A DNA stretch of 10,686 nt from Chitinophagaceae bacterium (lineage in GTDB: Bacteria; Bacteroidota; Bacteroidia; Chitinophagales; Chitinophagaceae). The notes beneath the pieces were generated by a model that searched no databases, was not told the origin of the DNA, and saw only the letters and a list, made by a program, of their open reading frames with translations. The position numbers were made by a program, and so were the translations under genes. Shown here piece by piece: positions 1-7,290 of this stretch. Where the stretch lies: assembly GCA_019747455.1 (NCBI GenBank), contig JAIEQT010000171.1, forward strand, positions 1 to 10,686, written 5' to 3'. Numbering within the stretch: position 1 is the first letter of the stretch; each line of letters begins with the position of its first letter.

Positions 1-208
1 AATCATACCGCTTATCGGCTCTTGCCAATTCTTCTTCGGCAGTATCTAAATTAGCAGGATTAGGTTTGATAAATAGTTCTGCTACCGGAATACAAACAAA
101 AGCCCAAATGATAGGTAAGAAACAATATATACCTGTAGCGCTAAACGAAATCCAAGCCAGTAGAAATACAATAAATGGGGAGCAGTATTTATACAAACGC
201 AAAGGCAT
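1..208 (-). CDS. alkB: AlkB-like alkane 1-monooxygenase (membrane fatty-acid-desaturase superfamily), N-terminal part only
   Basis: Only the first 69 residues are present; the C-terminal part runs off the left edge. From the ATG at 206-208 the product starts MPLRLYKYCSPFIVF, followed by two hydrophobic stretches (about residues 11-27 and 28-47). A segment reading PVAELFIKPNPANLD and then EEELARADKRYD follows. The pattern of a hydrophobic helix ending in E-L-x-x-x-P, an N-L with an acidic run, and R-Y-D is what I recognise from the N-terminus of AlkB-type non-haem di-iron hydroxylases. The diagnostic histidine boxes lie outside the window, so the enzyme class rests on this short stretch. In the family, the protein is an inner-membrane enzyme that hydroxylates terminal carbons of medium-chain alkanes. 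An in-frame TGA lies shortly upstream with no earlier usual start, which fixes the ATG. The gene begins 28 bp after the DUF1501 stop, so co-transcription is likely. Confidence 0.75.
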   Translation of the reverse strand, partial: MPLRLYKYCSPFIVFLLAWISFSATGIYCFLPIIWAFVCIPVAELFIKPNPANLDTAEEELARADKRYD

Positions 209-236
209 GCAGAGGCTTTGCCTAAAGTTACAACAA

Positions 237-1499
237 TTAGCCCTTCATCAAATTCAATCCATCACCTTTCCAATCAGGAAATAGTATTTTATTGTTATTA
301 ATCTTTAAATGGCTATTGGCTACACTACTGAACGATGCCCTAAAATCAATACTTACCGGCAAATCTCTACCGTCTTCTAAATCTTCTTTAGCAAGAGACT
401 TAATATTATTGTACACTTTACCACCTGCAACATCATTGCCTATAATAAAAGCACAACTAGCTCTTCCATGATCGGTACCACCCGTTCCATTTTGTGCCGC
501 AGTACGTCCGAATTCTGTCATCGTCATTACCGTAACATCATCCTGGTAAGCATTCATATCTTTCCAGAAAGCGGCAATACTATCACTAAAGTCTTTTGCA
601 TTACGCGCAAAAGTTCCATTAGCTGCACCCTGATTAAAATGGGTGTCCCATCCACCACTCTCTGCAAAAGCCACTTCTAATCCTACATCCATCTTAATAA
701 GTACAGCAATTTGTTTCAACGAATTACCCAAGGGAGAATTGGGATATACTACCCCCGCTGAGGGTTGATAATTTTTGATATTGTTTACATTCAACATCTT
801 CATCGCATCAAAGCTTTCTTTACCGGCTCTATTCAATAATTTATTTGTTGTTTGATCGTACAACTCTTCAAAGGAACCAGCTACCATATTAGCCGCTAAA
901 GGGTTCCCGCGCATTTGAATAGCAAAATCCTGCAAATTATTTATTGCCACTGCTTCATTATCGCCATATAAACTTCTCGGCAATGCACTGGTAATACTTA
1001 CTGCTCTAAATGGGGTAGCATCGTGCCCTAATAAACCAACGGCTCTGTTTAACCAACCACTGGCAGTTCCTTTATTAAAGGGCGTTCCGCTCTCCATATA
1101 ATCTTGTGCATCAAAATGACTACGCGTATTATTCGGACTACCAACACCATGTACAATAGCTAATCTTCCCTCTCCAAAAAAAGGATATAAAGATTCAAAT
1201 GCAGGATGTAAACCAAAGCGACCATCTAAATCAAATTGTTTACCTTCTGTAGCTGCCGGACTCATAAACAAAGTAGGGCGCATTTGTTTGAGGTTAAGAT
1301 CGGTAAACGGACTCACCGCCATTAAACCATCCATAGCCCCTCGTTGAAATATGCATACCAACACTTTTTTCTTTTTATAAGGCATGAATATCTTGTTTGC
1401 ATCTGCTGCCCGCGCAATAAAGGAAGGAATACCTCCGGCTATACCACTGGCAAATAAAGCCATGGCTCCTTGCTTCATAAATGCTCTTCTGTTTTGCAT
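237..1499 (-). CDS. DUF1501 family protein, Tat-exported
   Basis: A 420-residue protein of the DUF1501 family, a relative of the alkaline phosphatase/sulfatase fold with no settled function. The N-terminus shows a twin-arginine signal: N-R-R-A-F-M-K at residues 3-9, then a hydrophobic stretch and AxA-like sites near 28-33, so export in folded form is expected. Family landmarks are visible: IFQRGAMDG (50-58), SHFDAQ (127-132), SGGWDTH (281-287), TEFGRT (328-333) and GGTDHG (340-345). The Asp and His of the last motifs are the likely metal ligands, by analogy with the superfamily. Length is normal and no frame break is seen. It follows the DUF1800 gene after 62 bp and precedes the AlkB-like gene by 28 bp. 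DUF1800 and DUF1501 genes sit together in many bacteria, and a joint role at the cell surface is assumed but unproven. Confidence 0.93.
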   Translation of the reverse strand: MQNRRAFMKQGAMALFASGIAGGIPSFIARAADANKIFMPYKKKKVLVCIFQRGAMDGLMAVSPFTDLNLKQMRPTLFMSPAATEGKQFDLDGRFGLHPAFESLYPFFGEGRLAIVHGVGSPNNTRSHFDAQDYMESGTPFNKGTASGWLNRAVGLLGHDATPFRAVSITSALPRSLYGDNEAVAINNLQDFAIQMRGNPLAANMVAGSFEELYDQTTNKLLNRAGKESFDAMKMLNVNNIKNYQPSAGVVYPNSPLGNSLKQIAVLIKMDVGLEVAFAESGGWDTHFNQGAANGTFARNAKDFSDSIAAFWKDMNAYQDDVTVMTMTEFGRTAAQNGTGGTDHGRASCAFIIGNDVAGGKVYNNIKSLAKEDLEDGRDLPVSIDFRASFSSVANSHLKINNNKILFPDWKGDGLNLMKG

Positions 1500-1514
1500 A
1501 ATGTAGAATTAAAA

Positions 1515-1563
1515 ATCTTCAATCTGGAATCTGGAATCAGATTGAAAATTGTAGATTGTAGAT
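1515..1563. repeat. Heptad-phased degenerate repeat array A with internal hairpin
   Basis: The gap between the DUF1800 and DUF1501 genes is filled by units on a strict 7-bp grid. ATCTGGA occurs twice (1522-1528, 1529-1535) and TGTAGAT twice (1550-1556, 1557-1563), with related units between and before them. An 8-bp perfect inverted repeat, TTCAATCT (1518-1525) and AGATTGAA (1539-1546), gives a hairpin with a 13-nt loop. The last unit overlaps the first base of the DUF1800 stop codon (1563-1565). A 7-bp period does not fit a coding reading. A terminator or 3'-end stabiliser role is possible but there is no clear U-tract. Confidence 0.7.
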
Positions 1564-3533
1564 TATTTTCTCTGAAACTCCGGACTCCCAATAATAATTC
1601 CTGCCACCTGCGCCATCATCGAATTATTTCCGGGTAATGTCGCGGTAATAATGGATTTATTTTTTTTATTCAAAGCCAACTTATCATCATTTCTTTTAAC
1701 AGCTGTCATCGCATCCATCATATTATCTTCCGTCTGTTGTTGCATAGGACTTGTTTTCTCAACAGCATCATTTATTTTCTGAGCAAGTGACTGATCAGCT
1801 ACCATAGCTGTTAATCGCTTTATGTTTTGCTTATTATCCCTTTCCGGCAAAAAAATATTACTATACACATGGAGTGCATCTTCTGTACTTTCCGGCTCAT
1901 GATTATTGTTGAGGGCTGCTAAATCTATTTTAATACCGGGAATTTTTTGTGCTGCAAACGCCAATCCGAAATTCATTCTATTTAGCAATGCCCCGGTATT
2001 GATCCAATAAGATGCTCTATCAGGAAAGCCGGTAGGTGCTTGGTAGAAATATATTTTTTGCCCCATTTTATTAATCCAGTTGAATACTTGTGCAGGTTGT
2101 TGAACATCTGCATTGGTAGCACGTATAGCGCTGATGGCCAATTCAAATGGTGATTTTATTTTTTCGCGAGATGATTTTTGATTCCAAAATTCCCGATCGT
2201 TTACCATCGTAATCAATACGGCCTTTATATTACCATCCGTTTTACGAAAAGTTTCGGCCATTTTGTTTACCAAACTAGTAGCAGGTGTATCACTCACAAA
2301 ACGAATAGCTATTTTTTTGGCAATAAATTGTGCAGTAGAAGGATGATTGGCTAACATATTAATTACCTCTTCTCCTTCTTTATAGCCACCGTTGGCAGGG
2401 AAATTTTTGCCTAATATTGTTTTTGCTTCATCATCATGTTTATCAGCACGGAAGAAGAAATCTTTTTCAACTACAAACCCCCTATTCCCAAAATTATTTT
2501 GTAGGCCTCTTTCATATAAATTTCTACCCGGTGCATCTTTTACCAAAGGTCTCAAACCCCAGCCTGTAAGCGCCCGAGCTACTGCGGTAACATCGGCTTG
2601 CGTATACCCCCCATCAACACCTAATGTATGTAACTCCATAATTTCGCGGGCATAGTTTTCATTCAAACCCTGCACTTTTCTTGCCTGTACCGCCTGTTGA
2701 GCAAATGGGGCCAGTGGAGATCCGGCACTTTGCATGTCATCTGCCTTTTTTTCTAACTGTTGCTGTACAGCTGCCTCCACTCTTTTATTAACCAATCTAT
2801 TCTTATCACTTACACTACTGGCATTATCTAAAAACTCAAGCATGGCAGGATGCTTAGCTGTAGCCAATAACATCGTAGAAAAATTTCCTGTAACATTCGG
2901 GCGAATAGCATCGCGCTCGTAGGTTTGAATATATTGTACACATTGAGGCTTGGTGAGGGATACATTAAAATGATTAAACCAAAAATCGGTAAGCACCTCA
3001 TGTAACTGATTATTGCTATAGGCAGCCCTTATGATTTTTTGATTGATCAATTCTGTTTGTAATTCCTGCAACGGTCTTAAGCCCATTTGTTGCATCAAAT
3101 TCCGGAGTTGATCTTGATAGGCTTTTTTATCTGCTTGAATGGAATCTTTATTTACTAACCCATTCTTAACCGCAAAACGAACAATTTGTCCGGGATTAAG
3201 GTAAGTATTAACTATTGTTTCATTATCTAAGCCTAAGGTTTTGAAATTGGCTAATCTTTTAACTACTTCTGTATCGGTATCGGCACCTTCTAACTGTTGT
3301 TCAAACCATTTATCGATTCCCATATTAACCACGGCATCTACCTCACCCGGGCGAGCCCCAAAACTGAATCTATCAAGCAAACGGGCAGCCGCTTGCCTAT
3401 CGGTATACCCATATTTTTTATAGGGCATTTTAACGTTATGCTCCGTACGATACGACTCATTATTAGAAAAAGAAAGCAATAAAGTAAGCGAAACGCCAAC
3501 AGTAAGGGATTTTATGGTGCGGCTACATTTCAT
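1563..3533 (-). CDS. DUF1800 family secreted protein
   Basis: A 656-residue DUF1800 protein, a large, mainly helical family of unknown function. Landmarks: a start-of-domain helix with LLDRFSFGARPGEVD (52-66), LTDFWFNHFNV (181-191), HPAMLEFLDN (228-237), and the hallmark NENYAREIMELHTLG (291-305) followed by a Gly-Gly-Tyr turn and ALTGWGLRP (321-329). The C-terminus ends in the usual GSPEFQ-like tail. I chose the ATG at 3531-3533 because it gives a typical signal peptide: MKCSRTIKSL, a hydrophobic core, then SFSNN near residue 24. A longer reading from the ATG at 3618-3620 would add 29 residues, the first dozen encoded by the heptad repeat array, so I consider it spurious. It is the first gene of a probable DUF1800-DUF1501-AlkB-like transcription unit. 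Residues about 250-286 form a charged, Gln-rich linker. Confidence 0.92.
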   Translation of the reverse strand: MKCSRTIKSLTVGVSLTLLLSFSNNESYRTEHNVKMPYKKYGYTDRQAAARLLDRFSFGARPGEVDAVVNMGIDKWFEQQLEGADTDTEVVKRLANFKTLGLDNETIVNTYLNPGQIVRFAVKNGLVNKDSIQADKKAYQDQLRNLMQQMGLRPLQELQTELINQKIIRAAYSNNQLHEVLTDFWFNHFNVSLTKPQCVQYIQTYERDAIRPNVTGNFSTMLLATAKHPAMLEFLDNASSVSDKNRLVNKRVEAAVQQQLEKKADDMQSAGSPLAPFAQQAVQARKVQGLNENYAREIMELHTLGVDGGYTQADVTAVARALTGWGLRPLVKDAPGRNLYERGLQNNFGNRGFVVEKDFFFRADKHDDEAKTILGKNFPANGGYKEGEEVINMLANHPSTAQFIAKKIAIRFVSDTPATSLVNKMAETFRKTDGNIKAVLITMVNDREFWNQKSSREKIKSPFELAISAIRATNADVQQPAQVFNWINKMGQKIYFYQAPTGFPDRASYWINTGALLNRMNFGLAFAAQKIPGIKIDLAALNNNHEPESTEDALHVYSNIFLPERDNKQNIKRLTAMVADQSLAQKINDAVEKTSPMQQQTEDNMMDAMTAVKRNDDKLALNKKNKSIITATLPGNNSMMAQVAGIIIGSPEFQRK

Positions 3534-3583
3534 AGCTTCAGTTTTTACTATGACTGGTTTTATTACAAAAGGTTTAATTAGAA

Positions 3584-3660
3584 GTAGATCAAAGACGGTA
3601 GACCGTAGACGATAGACCATTGACGATGATCTTTAGTCAATAGTCATTGGTCATTAGGAA
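3584..3660. repeat. Heptad-phased degenerate repeat array B (eleven 7-bp units)
   Basis: Eleven consecutive units sit on an uninterrupted 7-bp grid. Units in the first half follow NTAGACN (for example GTAGACC at 3598-3604 and ATAGACC at 3612-3618). After a transition unit at 3626-3632 the second half follows NTRGTCA (3633-3653). The two halves are therefore roughly reverse complements. GACCATTGAC (3615-3624) can pair with GTCAAT (3636-3641) plus GGTC (3649-3652), separated by exactly one extra 7-bp unit. The array lies about 50 bp upstream of the DUF1800 start and 72 bp past the stop of the β-barrel gene. It could be a terminator for the upstream cassette, a spacer, or a mobile repeat. Nothing in it looks like CRISPR. 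Confidence 0.75.
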
Positions 3661-3692
3661 GAAGCATTCAATAATAATTAATAATCCTCGCT

Positions 3693-3721
3693 ATCTGTGG
3701 CAAAATCTGTATTATCTGTGG
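3693..3721. repeat. CACAGAT-type short interspersed repeat
   Basis: Three copies of ATCTGT(GG) occur at 3693-3700, 3705-3710 and 3714-3721, reading CCACAGAT on the minus strand. It starts 11 bp past the stop codon of the outer-membrane β-barrel gene. Spacings between copies are 12 and 9 bp, so it is not on the 7-bp grid of the neighbouring array. I recall similar strings of (C)ACAGAT words in intergenic DNA of varied bacteria, but cannot confirm that here. No function is assigned. Confidence 0.5.
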
Positions 3722-3732
3722 TTAACTTAGGG

Positions 3733-6438
3733 TTAAAACCTTAGTGAAATGCCAAGCAAAAACAATCTTTCCTGCAAAATCGTGGTTTGTTGATTAATAT
3801 TGGTGATAGAAGCATTGAAGAAGTCAAAACCCATATTATTCAACAAGTTATTACAAGTAAGTGTAAGGTAGGCTCTGTTTTTCTTGAGCTGATAATGCAT
3901 ATTAAGAAATAGAAATGGTTGGCTATTAGCCTTGCCACTAAACCAGTATTGTTCGCCGGAGGCTTTTAACATAAGTTTTTTACTTTTCGAGGAAAAACTA
4001 AAATCAGTTTTCAGCTTAGCCATAGAAGAAGTAAATAAGTTATTATCGTTCTTAATTTTCTGAAAATTACTAACCCCGCCATAAGTAACTTTTGAAGTGA
4101 ATTGCTCATGCCATTCAGTTCTAATCGAAATATCATTTTGAAAAGATATCGCTTCTTGTTGAATAACAAAACTAGCATTTCTGCTTTCAAACATATTTCT
4201 CATCGAAAAATTATTAAAAGTAAAATAGCTTTTTAGTTTTGGAATTGCTTTTTCAAATAAAATAAATAGCGTGTTCGCCGAATAAGGGTTGCTTCCAAAA
4301 ACCCTATTGTCGATACTAACAAACGGAGATACACTAAAGTTACCAATAACAGGGTTTACAGATTTAGATAATGATAAACTAGCTTGAAATATAATTCCTT
4401 TAGATATTCTCGTATTACTATAAGTAATTCCTGCCCTGTTCTCTCGAATCAGCGGTAAAGATGAATTAAGTAAAAATGACTGTTGAATAGACCTGTAATC
4501 TGTAAACCTGCTACCAGCAAACACATCATGATAGTCAACTGCTCGAGATTGATTCGACCCACTAAGTTCAAAGTAAGATGATCCCTTAATTTTATACTTT
4601 ACTGAAAGCCAAGGGTTAAGATACACGTAACTGTTTGACTTACTAACACTCTTATCGCCAAACCTTTCATGCACCAATTCCGGCTCAAATTTTAACTCCC
4701 ACTTTTTGTATTGAGAAAAAAATTTAAGACCGGCGGCTGTTATACTATACTCAAAACTATTAATGCGATTAAAGTTCATGCTTCCTGTTTGCAATTCATT
4801 CGAAAGGCTATAATACTCAAGTTTATTATTAAATATCTCATTTATATAATTTCCTCTTATTTTTCCCGACAAACGTATTAAAGTCTCATTTCGCTTATAT
4901 TCTTTAAAATAAATATCTGAATTGAAGAAGAAGCTATTAAATTTATTTTGCGTATTGTACCTATATGCATCACCCTGAAATATACCGAGTATTTGCTTAA
5001 AACTAGTGTCATTGGTATTGCTATTATTATACTGCGCTAAATGCGTATATTGATGACCAATAGTTAAGTCGATGGTTGTAGTTGATGAAGTATTAAAAGT
5101 GATATTTATTTTATTGGCAACGCCTTTTTTTGCAGCAGTTGTTACGGGAAGTATTGTATCTACTGGTAGTCCTATAAAAAAATCATTTTCCAAGTTTCTA
5201 GAAAAAACCTGATTACTATATATAACTCGTACTTTAGTTTTATTTAGATACGTAACCCTATTATCGAGTAAGTAATTCTGAAGTGTAGATGTACCAATTT
5301 GTTGCTCATTTAAGGTAACCGGAAAAAGCGTGTTAATGAAATTGGTTTGTTTAGTTACACCATAATCATTTACAGAATTAAGGTATAAGAGGTTGCTTCT
5401 TAAATCAGTTCTAGAAGAAATTTTGCGGATATAGTTCGCACTAACCAGTTGATCATTGTTAATCAGGTATCGTTCTCGAGCAAGCAAAGGAAGTCGGGGT
5501 GGGTTTATAAACTCATAAGCGAATGGTTTTGCTTCGTTTATATTGGCATTCATTCTTTCAAATACATTATCCGTGGCAGAAGATGTTATGTCTCCTTTTA
5601 CTCGATTGTCGAAACCTGAATTATTAGCGTTTCCAATAATCGAAAACTTATTTTTCCCTGCTATCGAGTAGATATTAGCATCAATGGCATACCGTGGATC
5701 GATGCTTTTTCTAATAACAGCCTCGCCAAAAATTCTAAATAAAAACTCTTTCTTTAGCTTAATGTTTAAGTTGGTTTGTTTAAACCCGGCAAATTCTTTT
5801 AATAAGGGATTGTCTGAATCATTTTCAATTGCTTCAATTTTAGACAATGTATTGGCGCCCAAAGATTGGGTCATTAACTTATAGTTATTTCCAAATAAAT
5901 CATCGCCTTCAATTAATACTTTACTGACCGGCTTCCCTTTAAATTTAATGTTGCCTGCATCATCCACCTGAATTCCGGGAAGGTTTTTTAGTACATCTTC
6001 TAACCTAGACTCCTTATCTGCTCCAAAATCGGCAGCATTATAAATAGTAGTATCGCCGCGTTCAATAATTTTTCTATTGGTCTGTACCAAAACATCCTTT
6101 AAATTTTTGATGCCCGATTTTAGTTGTATTTCAAAATTAAATTTTGAAACATCTTGCGTATTATCAAAAAATAAAATAGTGGTGTCTGAATAACCTATCA
6201 AAGAGAATTTTATTCGATACGGGTGTAATTTTTTAAGTTGTTTTAATTCAAATACTCCAACGGCATTGGTAATGGCATATGCAAATATAGCAGTTGAAGA
6301 ATCTTTATATACCGAAACAATTACACCTGATAAGGCTTGATTATCAGCGTTTCTAACAGTTCCAGCAATTAGAACTGATTGAGAAAATAAGACTTTCCAA
6401 AGTAAACTAAAAAAGACAATAGAAAGGAGGGATTTCAT
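3733..6438 (-). CDS. Outer-membrane β-barrel protein with CarboxypepD_reg-like and plug-like domains (GLPGLI-associated type)
   Basis: A 901-residue protein built like a TonB-dependent-receptor relative. A signal peptide covers residues 1-20 (cleavage after FSQ). A CarboxypepD_reg-like β-sandwich (about 22-105) holds GTVRNADNQALSGVIVSVY. A plug-like region (about 112-230) carries RLEDVLKNLPGIQVDDAGNI (145-164) and VLIEGDDLFGNN (174-185). The rest is a long β-barrel rich in aromatic/Asn/Ser strands, ending in Arg-Phe, the expected C-terminal signature for BAM-assembled proteins. The plug region resembles the 'outer membrane β-barrel family' usually found beside GLPGLI genes. I see no obvious TonB box, so energised transport is not certain. 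It starts 21 bp after the GLPGLI stop, so the two are almost certainly co-transcribed. The substrate cannot be read from sequence. Confidence 0.9.
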   Translation of the reverse strand: MKSLLSIVFFSLLWKVLFSQSVLIAGTVRNADNQALSGVIVSVYKDSSTAIFAYAITNAVGVFELKQLKKLHPYRIKFSLIGYSDTTILFFDNTQDVSKFNFEIQLKSGIKNLKDVLVQTNRKIIERGDTTIYNAADFGADKESRLEDVLKNLPGIQVDDAGNIKFKGKPVSKVLIEGDDLFGNNYKLMTQSLGANTLSKIEAIENDSDNPLLKEFAGFKQTNLNIKLKKEFLFRIFGEAVIRKSIDPRYAIDANIYSIAGKNKFSIIGNANNSGFDNRVKGDITSSATDNVFERMNANINEAKPFAYEFINPPRLPLLARERYLINNDQLVSANYIRKISSRTDLRSNLLYLNSVNDYGVTKQTNFINTLFPVTLNEQQIGTSTLQNYLLDNRVTYLNKTKVRVIYSNQVFSRNLENDFFIGLPVDTILPVTTAAKKGVANKINITFNTSSTTTIDLTIGHQYTHLAQYNNSNTNDTSFKQILGIFQGDAYRYNTQNKFNSFFFNSDIYFKEYKRNETLIRLSGKIRGNYINEIFNNKLEYYSLSNELQTGSMNFNRINSFEYSITAAGLKFFSQYKKWELKFEPELVHERFGDKSVSKSNSYVYLNPWLSVKYKIKGSSYFELSGSNQSRAVDYHDVFAGSRFTDYRSIQQSFLLNSSLPLIRENRAGITYSNTRISKGIIFQASLSLSKSVNPVIGNFSVSPFVSIDNRVFGSNPYSANTLFILFEKAIPKLKSYFTFNNFSMRNMFESRNASFVIQQEAISFQNDISIRTEWHEQFTSKVTYGGVSNFQKIKNDNNLFTSSMAKLKTDFSFSSKSKKLMLKASGEQYWFSGKANSQPFLFLNMHYQLKKNRAYLTLTCNNLLNNMGFDFFNASITNINQQTTILQERLFLLGISLRF

Positions 6439-6459
6439 TGAAGTTAAATAATATTAAAA

Positions 6460-7221
6460 CTAATTCTTTCCCTCCATCAATTTTAATTTTTTAAGTTGAT
6501 CTTCAGTCTTTTTAGTAAATTCAGATTGAGAAATACGTTTTTTACTAAAGATATACTTTGTAAAATCAAATAATTCATTAGGCTGATCTTCAATTTTAGT
6601 AACTCTATAATCAGTTTTACGGTTTTTGTTGTCTACTGTGCTTAGTTTTATTATTAGTCCAGGCAGTCCATTAATTGCTTTAGGCCCAAGTGAAATTGGT
6701 ATTTCATTTGAAAACCATGCAAAATAATGAGTACCCATTATATCCTTACCTGTTGCATATTGGAGTTTTTGATTATTAAAAACCGAGAAACTATCAACTA
6801 CTTGCCATTCAATTTTTTGAAGAATATCAACTACATCGAAATAATTATCACTTTCAGAATCCCAAATATGCATTATATACTCATTGGTCAAATAGTTGAA
6901 ATAATTGAACTCTTCATCCATTTTAGCCTTTGTTTTCAATAATGTATTTTTCAGGTAACTAATTTCTGCTTCTGAAATGTTCTTTGAACGCATAGCACTG
7001 AAAATTGAGTCATTAGTTTTATTAAAAAACTCTTTCAAGATTATACATTCATTATCATCCTTGAAATACATCTTACTAATATTAGACATCTTATTTGCTG
7101 AGATTGGATTATCAAAAAATGTATTATACGTAATTATCAGTTTTGGTCTACGTATATTTTGTCCAAAAATTTGTGAAAAGTATATTGTAATTGACAGCAA
7201 AAAAAGTATTCTAGGGATCAT
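6460..7221 (-). CDS. GLPGLI family protein
   Basis: A 253-residue secreted protein with the diagnostic motif GLPGLI at residues 185-190, set in the family context AWFSNEIPISLGPKAI (168-183) just before it. A signal peptide is clear: MIPRILFLLSITIYFSQIFG, with cleavage near Gln21. Two longer starts exist, a TTG at 7264-7266 and an ATG at 7252-7254. The TTG lies in one arm of a 14-bp hairpin and the ATG lies in its loop, and both would put about 12-15 polar residues before the signal peptide, so I chose the ATG at 7219-7221. The segment before GLPGLI is divergent: the Cys and Gly-Arg-rich stretch I expect there reads YATGKDIMGTHYF. The family has no known biochemical function. Its habitual neighbour is the β-barrel protein encoded directly downstream, pointing to a periplasmic or surface partner role. 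Confidence 0.9.
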   Translation of the reverse strand: MIPRILFLLSITIYFSQIFGQNIRRPKLIITYNTFFDNPISANKMSNISKMYFKDDNECIILKEFFNKTNDSIFSAMRSKNISEAEISYLKNTLLKTKAKMDEEFNYFNYLTNEYIMHIWDSESDNYFDVVDILQKIEWQVVDSFSVFNNQKLQYATGKDIMGTHYFAWFSNEIPISLGPKAINGLPGLIIKLSTVDNKNRKTDYRVTKIEDQPNELFDFTKYIFSKKRISQSEFTKKTEDQLKKLKLMEGKN

Positions 7222-7236
7222 ATAATTTTGTTTAAA

Positions 7237-7274
7237 GATAAGGATTGATCTCATATTAATGATCAATCCTTATC
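7237..7274 (-). terminator. Perfect 14-bp hairpin between the small secreted-protein gene and the GLPGLI gene
   Basis: GATAAGGATTGATC (7237-7250) and GATCAATCCTTATC (7261-7274) are exact reverse complements with a 10-nt loop. In the minus-strand transcript the hairpin lies 16 bp after the stop of the small gene and 15 bp before the chosen GLPGLI start. It is followed by only a short U run and then A-rich sequence, so it is a weak intrinsic terminator at best. It may act as an attenuator, a processing or mRNA-stability element setting different levels for the two genes, or an operator, since the sequence is palindromic. The inverted repeat itself is certain; its role is inferred. Confidence 0.6.
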
Positions 7275-7290
7275 GTGTTAGTAATTGACT

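Noticed and set aside
66..284. Open reading of 72 codons on the plus strand at the left edge
   Set aside because: It is antisense to the AlkB-like N-terminus and to the end of the DUF1501 gene, both of which have family-level support.
3584..3660. CRISPR array
   Set aside because: Units are only 7 bp, degenerate and directly adjacent with no spacers, and there are no cas genes in the window.
3733..7221. SusC/SusD polysaccharide-utilisation pair
   Set aside because: The barrel protein is of the outer-membrane β-barrel type paired with GLPGLI proteins. There is no SusD-like lipoprotein, no glycoside hydrolase, and the partner has the GLPGLI motif.
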